The position numbers and the translations under genes are program-made. The notes under the pieces were generated by a model. That model saw only the letters and a list, made by a program, of their open reading frames with translations, ran no database searches and was not told the DNA's origin. DNA of 64,000 nucleotides from Piper betle (Eukaryota > Streptophyta > Magnoliopsida > Piperales > Piperaceae), in contig JAURVB010007694.1 of assembly GCA_033002965.1 (NCBI GenBank), forward strand, positions 62,001-126,000, read 5' to 3'. Below, in pieces: positions 45,641 to 58,979 of the stretch (positions within the stretch are counted from its first letter, which is position 1; every line of letters begins with the position of its first letter).

Positions 45641-45794
45641 TAAGCTTTTGCCCCGAGTGTATGAGATACCTTTATGGTATTGCTTATGGCTTATAGTGTA
45701 GGTAGTCAGTTGCAAATCAATTTTGAGGCAACGACTTTCCCCCAGCTTGGGAGTGATGCAATCAGAGACTTCAATAAGTGTATTTTTTATATAT

Positions 45795-46190
45795 GGGTTA
45801 ACAAAGTAGTTGACTTTAAACGTGTCTTTCGTGTTCCACCATCCGAGTCCATATACAAGGTCAATGAGTTACTTTGGGTTAACAAAGTACTCGAGTTTAA
45901 TTGTCTTTTTAATGTTCTACCAACATGGTTCATAATACGAGCCAATTGAGTATTTGAGTTAACAAAGTACACGGCTATAAATGTGTTTTCCGTGTTCCAC
46001 TAACTGGGTTCATAATACGAGTCAACCGAATACTTGGGTTAACAAAATACTAGGTTATAAGTGTGCTTTTGGTATTCCATCATTGTAGTTTTACAATGTA
46101 AGGTCAACCGACACTTGGATTAACAAAGTACTATATTGTAAGTGTGCTTTTGTGTTCTACCATCCGGGCTCATAATATGAGGTCAATTTA
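45795..46190 (+). repeat. Tandem repeat, about 80-bp unit, five diverged copies
   Basis: Each unit starts GGGTTAACAAAGTAC and contains GTGTTCCACCATC and TTCATAATACGAGGTCAA. Units begin near 45797, 45877, 45957, 46037 and 46118. The 91-codon ORF at 45674-45949 simply follows the repeat. Confidence 0.85.
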
Positions 46191-47464
46191 TTAATATCAT
46201 GGACATTTTTATGTTCGATCAACCGGAATTTGCATATTTTGCATTGTAAATCAGCTAGAGTTTCTTCTTATATGTAATTCGTTAGAAAGAGAGTTAATTT
46301 TTTCTATTTGTTGAGATGGTCAGTAAAAATCCAAGTAAGCTCAAAGTAGACCAGTCAAAATGGGAGGCACTTTAGACAAACAAATAGTGTGCCTAAAAAT
46401 TTTCCTCAACATTCGTATAAATCAAGGGGCTGGATGGCCAGCGACAAAGGACAAAGAGAATAGATAGTTACAGAACAGGATGCAGAGTGAAGGCAGTCTC
46501 AATGATGAAGGAAAGCAATTCTCCTTTATCTATGTTTCGACAATGAAGAGAGTTCAAAGCTTAGGAAGCCGTTTGCGAAAATGGGAAGAGAAGAGTTGTA
46601 TTAAAGGAGGGCAGCCATAGGTAAATAGGAAAAAGAAAGAGACATTCCATTGAAGAAACCTGTCGTACACCTTAGAACTGGTTTTAGTGTTCATAAAGAA
46701 TTAGTACTAGTATACATCACCAGGAGCCATGTGAACGGCTAAGCCCACATAGTAATATGAAACTCGAAACGAATCAGACCAGTAAAATAGACGGAAAAAC
46801 ATAAAGTTAGTTAAAACAGAACCGTGAATGACGCCAAAAAAGCTGGTTATCATATCAATATTTTACTAACCATACCTCCTCATGTATGGCAAAGAAGAAG
46901 AACTCCATTCACTAATGTAATTTGTAAACAATATTCAGCAAAGGGAGCGGGTAGGAGTGGTGATAAAAAACAGGGGTAAAAGGGGGTGCTCGTGGCGGAA
47001 ATCTTTCTTCGTCATTGCTTTTAACATTCAGATTCTATCAGTCAATGAAAGTGAGAGAAAAATACACGCACCAATATAGTCGGCTTTTGGTGGAATTTTT
47101 CCACGGACACCTCCCACAAAATTTAGTAGGAGTTGTTGGGTTTTGTTGACAATAATAGCCATTACCCACAGAGAGCTGAGTTGCGTTCACAATATAAATC
47201 ATTAACCAGCTAAATTTCTAATTCCTCCGAAATAATTTGTCAGCAAGGGAGGGAACTGCACGGCAAATCAAACACTAAATAATAATAATAATAACCGATG
47301 CTACGCTATGACCGCTAGGCAGCAAAATTATACTAAAAAACTGATAACATCCTATCACTATTAATAATAACAATTTCATCGAAATAAATCACAAATACAT
47401 AAAACCACAAGATATATAAGTCATAACCAAAAACAAAAAAATAACAACGCTTGATCAAAGAGCT
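46191..47464. other. Intergenic; no gene seen; 3' flank of the ubiquitin fusion gene
   Basis: Unique-looking AT-rich sequence with no coding motif in any frame. A short (AAT)n run is at 47278-47293. The right part would hold the 3' untranslated region of the minus-strand gene at 47465. Confidence 0.6.
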
Positions 47465-49240
<1,776 letters not shown>

Positions 49241-50254
49241 AATTATGTTGATGAAATCAAAAACACAACAGAATCAAAACACATGAGAGCCATCTCATTT
49301 AACTTTCTTCCACATGATGAATACAAGTACAAACTTACAAGTTACAATTTTGTCAAGTTTGATTAAAGTCAATAACAATTCATGGAAACAAGTTACAAAT
49401 CACTAAAATTATACAATCCTTCTAGATTCAGAGCTATCATAGTCGTTCTGCATCACTACTTTGAGATTCGCCATCACCACACCGACACGCCTAAATAGAC
49501 TCCACGACTCCACTTTCAGATGGAACATTTTTTTGCCTACATATTAAAAAACAAAATGTGGAAAATAATCACATAAATTATATATAACAAAGATAAAAAC
49601 AAGGGTTGTGTTAGGCAACATTACCAATGTGCTACAATTGCAGGGCAAGTATGTTTATCATGCCCATCTCCTCGTTTATTGCAACTATGGCATGGCTTAT
49701 CTTTTACCATATGGTCCATTGCAAGTTCTTTATCACTCTTCCATCTTTTACCACTTCTTTTTGTCTTTGATTGCGCCGGTGGATGTACTTGTATTCCATG
49801 ATGTGGATCATCTACCATATCTTCTACCAATTTCACTATCTCCAAAAGTTTTTGCTTGGCGAGGTCAAATTTCTCAGATGATGAATATGCCTTTTTGGCC
49901 CGTCGATTAAATATATAGTACAATTCTCCTCAATTAGAGAATAAAGTTTTGATACAATCACCACGAAGTTCCACTCCATCACCATCAAAAACAGGTTCCT
50001 TTGCTATTTCAATTGTCCATCTCTTCATGATATAGAGTTGAGGAAAAATATCACCCTCATTCAATCTCAATACTTACAACAAATACATACATAGAATACC
50101 TTCAATTTCCAAAAGTTGACAACTACATGTGCATCTACTATCAACTCCTTTGTAAGTAACACGTGCAACCAAATCTTTATTATTTCTACGACATGTTACA
50201 TTAAACCGTTCAACATCCTCCCCATCTAATTTCTTATGTGATAAGCAACAAACC

Positions 50255-52988
50255 TGTAAAACCTGTGAGTTATGAGCGATGAGGGTTATGTATGCTCAAG
50301 TGTACGATGATAACGCCTGAAAGATGATGAAAAATGGGTTATCAAGTATATGGAGGTATGCAATATTGATTGTTATTTTTATTTTATCGCAGAATAGTTT
50401 TAGGCCGAATAATGCATTAGGACACGTTGGATTATATTCAAGTGGGTTATTAGTTATAGAGCATGCCATTTGGATGTTGTTGTGTTTGTTTAATTTTATG
50501 TATTTTTCCATATTTTTCTAGATTTTTTAGAATTTATTACGAACTAGTTATTATTTTGACTCGAGTAGGAATCGAGTCAATACTTAATTACGAAACTGCC
50601 ATTGAGGGTATTTTTCTCCCTCCCGACCCTTCCTCACCCCAAACCCTTGCCGCCGTCACTGCCGTGTGCTGCCGCTGCCACCGCTGACGTCGCATTGCAC
50701 CCGAGCAACGCCGCCCCACCCCGCCGTGCAGTCGCGTGATGCCACGACCCACCCCGGCCATCGTCTCGCCGCCACGATGCCGGAATCGCCCCACGAGCCA
50801 CGATGCGCTCCCTCGGCGATTCGCCGCCGTCCGGGCCGCTCCGCCGCCGCTGTGAGCCTGAATGACCACCCTCTCGCCGTCGAGGCCGGCCGAAGCCCTG
50901 ATCGGAGCACGCCGCCGCCGCCACCCATTTTCGATGCCGCCGTCAACGGCCATCGCCGCCTCAGTTGCTTTGTTTGACACCACCATCGGACCAAGCTCGT
51001 CGAGCTGGTGCCGATAGACCCCCTAATTGCCCCATCCCGAATCATTGCCGGAAAATCGCTAGAATCCGCCGAAAACCGCTAGAATCCGCTGGAAAACCAC
51101 CGACACTCGCCGGAAAACCGCCGGAACCGCTGGAAAATTGGATTCGTGGGAAATTCGCCGGATCATCCGCCGAACACACCCGGTCCAATCTGATCGGATT
51201 TCGGACGCCGCTAGGTGTCGAATTCGAGTTTCGAGCCACGAAACAGAAACCCTAGCCGTCGCCGATTTTCGACGACGAGAGGTATAATTTATTTTAATTT
51301 AATTATTTAAAAATATTGGTTATTAGAATTGCATGCCAGGATTTGTGTGTGTGTTATAAATATATATTTTTATAAATGTAGGTTTGATTAAGAATAGAAA
51401 TATGAAATTGTTTGGTTGAGTGGTGTTAAAAATGGAGGCTAAGAAACTAATTAGGGTAACTAGGTAATGATCTTGATCTGATGCAAACTAGCCTAAGTAG
51501 ACTTGCTAGAATTGATATAGGTTGATGAGTGTTGATTGATGCGTGATTGTGTTGATTGTGTGTGCATGCTATAGGATGTGTGATTCATCATGCGAGCGTT
51601 AGTTTTTAGCTTGATTGTGTAGGTACGGTGTAGGAGCTCGCCGCCTAGGCGCGTGGACCCGTTTGGAGCTTCTACCAAGTCCGTTTAGGACTCGTTCTCT
51701 GTTTTTACTCTATTCTATTGTATATTTGATTTATCATGTGCAGGACGAGTTAAGTGGCGTTTTATCGGATCCCACTTAACTCGGGCCATTTAGCCAACAG
51801 TTTTATTTTGGATTAATAACCCTCGAGGATGAGATCCCTCGAGTTTGTTTTCGAACTTCAGATCCAGCTCACGATGCCTTTGGGCCTATTGTATAAATCC
51901 CAACCCAGGCCTATATATGTATAGTTTTTGTGTTTTCGGTGAGAGATGGGATGAGGGGTACTTGCGGCCACGTCTTCAGATAGGGCGTGTGCTCAGAAGA
52001 GCGGGCTCTGGAGCTGGGGAGAACCCACTTCGTTCCCGAAGGATCCGGACAACTCCACCTTTGAGTTCCTCAAACCCGGAGAAGTGTGGAGGTTTACGGG
52101 TACTGCAATGCAGCGCATGTCTAGACTTGTGGTTCAAAGGGTACTGAAGGCGATTGCCTGAGAGTGCTCAGCCTTTGTGCTCAAGGCCAGGAGTAATATG
52201 GAAGGTGCAGAGGGTGGTAAGGAATGAAATTTGATGCGAGAAGCGATAGAGAAATGGCCAAGGTATGAGAATGAGAAAGAAAGGGGGACGCTGTCGACCC
52301 GAGGACGACGGCTCCCGTATGTGCCCTGATGAGAGTTCTTGAGGAAGTATATGGTTTTGATTCAACAGGAGAGTTTGCTCTCCTGTGCCAGATTGATATT
52401 AGTTATTTTCCGGGCCGGTAACACTCGTTACTGACGGCTTTTATATATATATGTAGGTGAGGAATGCGAAAGATGAAAGCTGTTGGGACTGCAGAGGAGC
52501 AGCATGGAACCGCGCACACATGTACCTGCCGCGTGTAACGTATGTATAATGATGGTGTGTTATTGTTATGTAAATGATAATTTTGATGTGTTTGCTTGAA
52601 TGAATTACTTGTTATGAAACGAATTGATAAATATGAATGAGTAGGAAGCCTTGGAGTTCAGACTCGGCTCGGGTAAAAACGAATGAGATAATGATTTAAT
52701 GTCATGGTAGATTGTTATGTGTTATCGTATTTTCATAAAATAGTATATATTTTCTTTTGGTTTCTCATTTGTTGTTTTGTCTTATTTTGCTTGTACATCA
52801 TAGCATGCATGTAGGACTCCGTTAGAACCCAACCGTTCCCATTCATGCATTTCATATTTGCATCTCCATCTCGAGACGCCGAGAGTAGATCCGGGTCGGC
52901 TTAACCGAATCTAGTAGATTAACGAACGGTTCGGTCGCCGGTGACATTTCCGGGTCGGTTCACGGGTGAGCCGAAACGGGGTGTGACA
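50255..52988 (+). mobile_element. Solo LTR (family A), plus strand, inside the FAR1/MULE relic
   Basis: TGTAAAACC at 50255 to ACGGGGTGTGACA at 52988 (2734 bp), with a perfect duplication AAACC (50250-50254 and 52989-52993). It matches the solo LTR 40156-43012 closely by eye, apart from a deletion of about 100 bp right after TGTAAAACC. It keeps the CpG block (50630-51260), AAACCCTAGCC (51247), hairpin 1 (51747-51782) and hairpin 2. It interrupts the transposase between the core and the SWIM finger. Confidence 0.94.
51747..51782 (+). promoter_or_regulatory. Conserved LTR hairpin 1 (second plus-strand solo LTR)
   Basis: GAGTTAAGTGG (51747-51757) and CCACTTAACTC (51772-51782) pair over 11 bp with loop CGTTTTATCGGATC. 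Confidence 0.65.
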
Positions 52989-54632
52989 AAACCAAACTAT
53001 ATTGTAGTTCTTATTGAAACTTATAAAACCTTTTTCGAGTATAAATCTTTGTCATCTTACATTCCATCTTGAATGGAGTGACCAATTTGGGACTTTTATA
53101 TGAGTTTTCATAAGATTTTTTTGCCTCGTTCAATCTTTGTCTTTTGATAGCTCTCTCAAATTTATGTATAAACTCAATAAGGCTATTTTTTTGTTCACAT
53201 ACCTTAAGTAAAATGAGTTTTGAGATTCACTTCGTTGAGAACTTCTTATATCAGCCAAAAATAAACTTTTACTATACACGGACACCCATGCATGACGAAT
53301 TGCATATATGGATTTTAACCACTTATTTTCCTCCACGCAATTGTCTTTCATTATTTCACTCCATTGTGATTCAAATTCTTCTTTGTTTTTGTCACCATAA
53401 ATTAAACTATGGAATGACTCATAAAACTTTCTTGTGTGAGTAATTGCACCTAATTTTTCACTCTCCTTCTTAAGGATATGCCAAATGCAAAGACAATGAT
53501 ATGTTGAAAAAAATATCAATTTAATTGCTTTATCCATTGCAGGATCTTGATCGGTAACAATTGCCCCTCAATGCCTTCCATCTATGCAATTCAAAAATGT
53601 TTTAAACAACCACACAAATAACTCAGTTTTCTCAATACACAAAAAAACACATCCAAATGTAATTGTTTGCCTGTGATGGTTTACTTCGGTGAATGGTGCA
53701 AAAGAAGTGCATATTTATTTGTATCATATTTTGTATAAAAAATCATCACAATTGAGAAAAGAAGATAATTTTTCTTGCAATTCCATCCACCCAAAAACAA
53801 TGCTTCAATCTACTCTCAACATCTAATTCATAGCAATAAAAAAGGAGCCATTTATTTCCTCAAAATATTCCCTCAATAATTGGACATCTATTTCTTTTAT
53901 CTCTTTTTTATTTTTTGTCTGGGCATTTCTAATAACTTTCTCTGTATAACCAATATTTTCAGCCCCACCTCCTCCAATTTCTAGCATAGACATTAGTTGA
54001 GAAGTTTTTATGTTAGCCTCTCCAAATGTGTCAATCAAATTTCAGTGCACACTTGTAACATGCTTATGTGACCTGAGAAATTGAGTTTTTGATGGTATAA
54101 GGAGTGCATGACTATGTCCTTCTTCAAAATGCATGACCTTCCATGTGCCCTCTTTATTTTTACTTACCCTAATGTGTGTTTGACAATCTTCTCTACTTAA
54201 TAGATGAATCCTCTTTTTTCCTTTGTGTCGTATTTCTCTTTGTACCTCATCTTCTTTTAAATGTCCTTCTTTAGAACACACAAGCACTTGAGACCATAAC
54301 TCTTTTGTTCTCCTGTGATAATTTGTATTATATTTACATATACCAAATCCGGCCATTTTTTAGTAACTACTATATAAGTTGAGTGCCTGATCCAAACAAT
54401 CAAATTGTATTCCAACTTTCGATTTGAACTCATCTTCTACAATAGGATAGAATGTTGTAATATGTTGGCCTAATTCTTCTTCGTCATATCTTTTATCTTG
54501 AAGATTGTCCATTTTTAAAAAATACAAAATTTATAAAAGCTAAGAATATTTTTAACTAAAATAATCGCAATAAATATTATTTAATTAAGTCAAAGTACTT
54601 TCAAAGGCTTAACTCTTACTTGATGCTTGCAT

Positions 54633-55080
54633 TCAGCTGGATTTGTTCTTTGTTGACAGATGCAATTCTGGCCTCCTTGACTCCACTCCAAAATATTTTT
54701 GACCTGAAATTTTTTTTACAACAATAGAAACATAACTACAAGAAATCAATGCATCCTCAAAAAATTTTTTCATTGTTAAAAAAATTCCAATATTATTAAC
54801 AAATAACCCGCCCTCAACATGGTGAGTTTGGCATGGTAGGGCGCCCGCGGAGGGGCGTGGTAGGGGGAGGGCCGGGCGGGAGGGGAGGTGGGTGGCAGAA
54901 GGTGGTGCCGGTGGGGGGGGGGGGGGGGTGAGGGGGGGTGGGGTGGGTTGGGGGCAAGGGCCGCCGGGTGGGGCGAGCAGACAAGGGGGTAGGGGGTGAG
55001 CATGGGCGGCAGCCGAGGTCGAGGGGAGGGGAGCGAGGGCAGGAGGGTGGGTACGGGGTAAGTGCATGTGGGCCGTTGGA
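54633..55080. other. G-rich low-complexity block; no gene claimed
   Basis: The + strand is G-rich from 54830 to 55060, with a run of 16 G at 54913-54928 and further runs of 4-7 G directly after. The minus-strand ORFs over it (Pro/His-rich, in two overlapping frames) follow from composition. Confidence 0.7.
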
Positions 55081-58000
55081 TTTCAATCTAGCGGCCTACA
55101 TCTAAATACGTTGTAGTGCACTGCAATTCCATGTAGTGCACCGCAACAATATATATATATATATATATAGGGGTAATTTAGTAAGTCCAATCACCAAAAA
55201 TTCATATAGATAGATGTAAAAATTAATAATTTGGGTAGCAATAGATTTTCATATTAATCTAATACTTTTAATCCTTTAAACTTAATTATCAAAATAATTG
55301 CAATATAAATTAATTTTAAAATATTATAAGTAATACTTTTAATCCTTTATAACTAATACATTATAGAAAAAACTAAAAATAATTTATATTGATGTTTAAA
55401 AAAGATAAAAATTTATTAACCTCTTACTTATAAACTTTATTTTTTCATATATAAATTTTATTATGTGGGACCCAATAAAGTATAAATTAAAAATACAACT
55501 CATATAATATAAGTTATATGAGCCGTAATTCAACTTAATTTTTCTCTTTTAATTTATATTTATTTTTTTAATTTTAAGTTGACCTAAACTCCTACATTGT
55601 ATTAAAAATATTAATGTGTTAATCCATAATTAATTACAATATTCCTTTTAAAACTGTCTTCCCAGTCAAGATATAGCTCGAATAGGTTGTGGGCAGCGCT
55701 CAACTACGTTGGGGATAAGCGTAAGGGAAAAGTTATGTCAGCCATTCTTGAGGGACAATTAACATATTTTAATATATTTATTTTTCTCAAGTCCAATTTT
55801 TATTTTTATACAAGATAAACAAGTGTCAAATTCAATACAAAGCTAACTAGAAATTAGGTAAGGATATTGGGAGCGATGGAGTTGTGTAGAGTCAATTTGA
55901 TTATATTTTTTAGTAAATATAGAGTTATTAAAATTTATAGTTTGAAAATCCAGAACTTAGACTTGATTCCAGCAAGATATACCATGAACTAGAGTTGATT
56001 CAAATTCGAACCCAAGTTGATTTAAAATTATTTGCACTATTTTTCTAATTCAACAAATAAGAGGCTATATCTATATAATTACTATATATATTTTTCCAAC
56101 ACTTGAACTTATAAACATGTGATATGAAATATATATATATATATATTAATAACTTTAATACTTGACTTGGAGAATTAATTTAAAATTTATCAATAAGGCG
56201 TTATCTATGTAACTGGCCAAGATTCGCACAAATCAAAATACAAATAAAGAAAGAAACTATTAAAGTCTTGTACATGTTTTTACTTATTTAAAATGTTTGT
56301 GAAGAAGTAAAGAGGGACAGAAGTGGCAACTGTGCTGCTTATGTTATATTTATAGTAATGTTAAAAAAATATTTTATTATGAATTCAGTTGTAATTTTGT
56401 AGGTTGAAAAAATCTTATAACGAGAGAGTATTATTTACTAAAAATTTTGGTATTGTTAGTTATAACCCCAACGGCTTTGAGCCATCCTACAAACAATCCT
56501 TACAGATCGAAGCACCGAATTCTTTTTCGTTGGATGGTGGGGGGGGGGCGCTCACACCTTTGATATAGGCAACATGTGGCAAGCTGCATGCTCTGGAGAA
56601 ATACTTAATCTGTTTTTTCAAGGTAAATTGATTTAAATTATTTACATAACTAGTCGCTTGTCCAATAATGAACCATTTGTAACTGAGTGCAAAGTTTCAA
56701 CAATGCAATCAATTCTTTTTCCTCAAGCAAACTAAAATGAAGTCAATTCTTGTTTCCTAGATGATGATAAATGACGCCACAGGCATCCACTCCTACTTAT
56801 ATTAATGCTCTTCCCCATAACATATTGCCTAGCGAAGACAATTTGGCCGACCAAATGAACTTGTTAACCATACGAATCTATGACAATTAGTTTTTAAAGA
56901 ATGCAGCGTTGTCCGTTTGGATTGCTTGGTTAGCTAATTTTTTGTCTTTTAGAGAGGCCATCCCACCTAGGCTACATATGTCATCTATAATTTTGTAAAT
57001 CCTACTTGCATACAAAAAACTTCCACTAACACAATCATAACTAGATTCTTTAATACCTAAAACTTACATCGTTCCATTTTTGGGCAGAATTACGATTAAA
57101 AGGTGGTAAATACTCTATTTATAATCTAAGGACGACTTTCATGATATTCTTAAATGGAAAATAGTTTTTCGCAACATAATATAATAACCCATATACATGG
57201 GTTAGGTTTTGTTTGAAGTTATCTATTTATCTTTAAAAAAAATAAGAGAGGAAGGGTGGTGGCAAGCTAGATTCAATTAATATTATTATTAGAACCAGAA
57301 AAGATAGCTAAATCTACTGGGTTTAGAGTGCATGGTTACCTGTCATTTAACTGGATCCCACTAAAACATGCCAGATTTGGCCATCGCTAGTCGGACGACT
57401 GGATTTAATTTCGATGAGTGCCACGTTTTTAAAAATATAAATTACGGACCCTCCATCAAATCCCAAGCCAAATTAAGAGGCTTGATAATTTATTAGTCTA
57501 AAAAAACTGTAAACCGTGAATATAAACAAGTCACGTCAAATAGTAAATAGAGCATTATGTTACTTGTTAATAGTAAATTCCTCCTTTTCTCCTTTCTTCC
57601 GAATGCCATTTACCAAGCTTTCCAAGGTTTTATTATTGGGAATGACTCACCATTAATCTAGGCAAAGTTGAAGACGTCAAAGAAGAAATCATAACAAACT
57701 AAACTAGAATACACACAATTTAGTCTTTGTAGAGCAGTACCTCCTTTTCATTGACCAACTCTTTGTTAATGAAAATGATGAAGTCTCATCTAGCTATCCG
57801 TGCACCAAAAATGCTTTACTTATCCTTTTCTTTCGCTTTCAAGAAGCGTTGAATCCATAGAAGATAGACTAATTCTGTCGTGTTACATTGTGGCTAGGCA
57901 AAGGCCGCCAGAAAAATATAGTACCAAGCTGCACAGAGCGGCGTTGACAAACTTGCAAGTTTGGTTGTATTTATATTGGCATAGATCAATGGCTTCATCA

Positions 58001-58499
58001 CCCAGCTCCAAGCAGGGCCAAGAACATCCTTGGCACTTTCGGCCTCTCTGTTCTTCTTTACCAGTTTATCCCATCTTAGTTCATCCCATAGCACCTATAG
58101 TGATTTCTCCACCTTGGATCTTCAATGTTTAGTCATTAGATACGTTTCTTCATGTGCTAATTGTAGTACTGGTTGAGTGAAGAAAGTCATGAGTAACTCC
58201 ATGAGGCCAAGAATAAAGGTCAGGTTCCATCTTGTCTACGACCGAGGGTAAATAGGAGATCAATCTTCAAGTTTCCCTTGCTTAAGGTATGAACATATAT
58301 ATATATATATATATATATGCATGCCCAGATGTTTGATCTTGTCAATACTGACAGAAATCTAAGTGCCCATTAACAGATTTCTTATTTTCATGGCCTATGC
58401 AACACTGATCTAACATTAGTCCTGTGTGACCTTTGCCAATTTACCACCACCAAGAATCTTTAACATATCTAAGGTAGGAGAGTTATATTTACTGTTACA
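55081..58499. other. AT-rich intergenic DNA; no gene recognised
   Basis: No frame shows a known domain. (TA)n tracts lie at 55145-55170, 56141-56163 and 58289-58317, and a G-run at 56540-56549. The 110-codon ORF at 57800-58132 has no recognisable motif and overlaps an opposing frame of similar length. The last few hundred bases would contain the SAUR promoter; only a weak TATA-like TTATATTTA (58486-58494) is visible, too close to the ATG to be convincing. Confidence 0.6.
58289..58317 (+). repeat. (TA)n microsatellite upstream of the SAUR gene
   Basis: About 14 AT units, roughly 180 bp before the SAUR start codon. Confidence 0.95.
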
Positions 58500-58979
58500 A
58501 TGGAGACAAACACAGGCCGGGTTAAGGAAAAAGGCACGAAACTGAAAAAGATGGTACTCAGGACCCTGTCCCGGTGCAAGACATTCAATTGTACTACCAG
58601 GCCGTCGTCTATCAACAACCCTTTTTCGAAAATAGCGAAAAGCAAATCCTGGCATGCGCTGACTGGATACGACACCGAAAAGTGTCCTAAGAAGCCACTG
58701 GTGGCACCGGAAGGTTGCTTCACCGTCTACGTAGGGCCGGAGAAGGAGCGGTTCGTGATCAAGATGAATTACATCAACCACCCTCTGTTCAAGATGTTGT
58801 TGGAGGAGGCGGAGACGGAGTACGGCTACTGCTGCGAGGGGCCCCTCGCCTTGCCGTGCGAGGTCCAGCTGTTCCACTACCTGCTCTGGGAGATGAGCCA
58901 TGATCATATTCCTAGCCATGGCTGCAGCTTCTCCAAGACGCCCTCTCCTTATTATCTTTTCAAACCTTCTCCGGTTTAA
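58500..58979 (+). CDS. SAUR-family auxin-responsive protein
   Basis: Single-exon, 159 aa, as usual for SAUR (small auxin-up RNA) genes, whose products promote cell expansion by inhibiting PP2C.D phosphatases and so keeping the plasma-membrane proton pump active. The SAUR domain spans about residues 68-138: APEGCFTVYVGPEKERFVI, INHPLFKMLLEEAETEYGY, then GPLALPCEVQLFHYLLWEM. The N-terminal 65 residues are basic and Ser/Thr-rich (KEKGTKLKKMVLRTLSRCK), longer than in the shortest SAURs and like subgroups with an extended N-terminus. The ATG in ACAATGGAG is the first in frame. The coding part is more GC-rich than its flanks. No auxin response element could be confirmed upstream. The reading frame is intact; the opposing 204-codon frame is a shadow. 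Confidence 0.88.
   Translation: METNTGRVKEKGTKLKKMVLRTLSRCKTFNCTTRPSSINNPFSKIAKSKSWHALTGYDTEKCPKKPLVAPEGCFTVYVGPEKERFVIKMNYINHPLFKMLLEEAETEYGYCCEGPLALPCEVQLFHYLLWEMSHDHIPSHGCSFSKTPSPYYLFKPSPV

Larger units (their letters stand above)
49621..54512 (-). pseudogene. FAR1-related / MULE transposase pseudogene, split by a solo LTR
   Basis: Reads right to left from an ATG at 54512. First, a FAR1 DNA-binding domain (54042-54500: VGIQFDCLDQALNLYSSY, then TAA, then GFGICKYNTNYHRRTKELW). Second, the MULE transposase core with TDQDPAM near 53540 and HCLCIWHILKK (53130-53570). Third, after the solo LTR at 50255-52988, a SWIM finger (CTCSC...GILCMY, 50060-50200) in which the final His is Tyr. Fourth, the tail with CHSCNKRGDGHDKHTC (49621-49923). 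Such proteins are MuDR-type transposases or the light-signalling factors derived from them. Stops lie in the DNA-binding, core and SWIM parts, so it is non-functional. Promoter and terminal repeats were not found. Confidence 0.88.

Noticed and set aside
54633..55086. Pro/His-rich ORFs on the minus strand
   Set aside because: They are the complement of a G-rich low-complexity block with a 16-G run; two frames are open at once and no domain is seen.
57800..58132. 110-codon ORF before the SAUR gene
   Set aside because: No recognisable domain, an opposing ORF of 66 codons over the same bases, and composition like the flanks.
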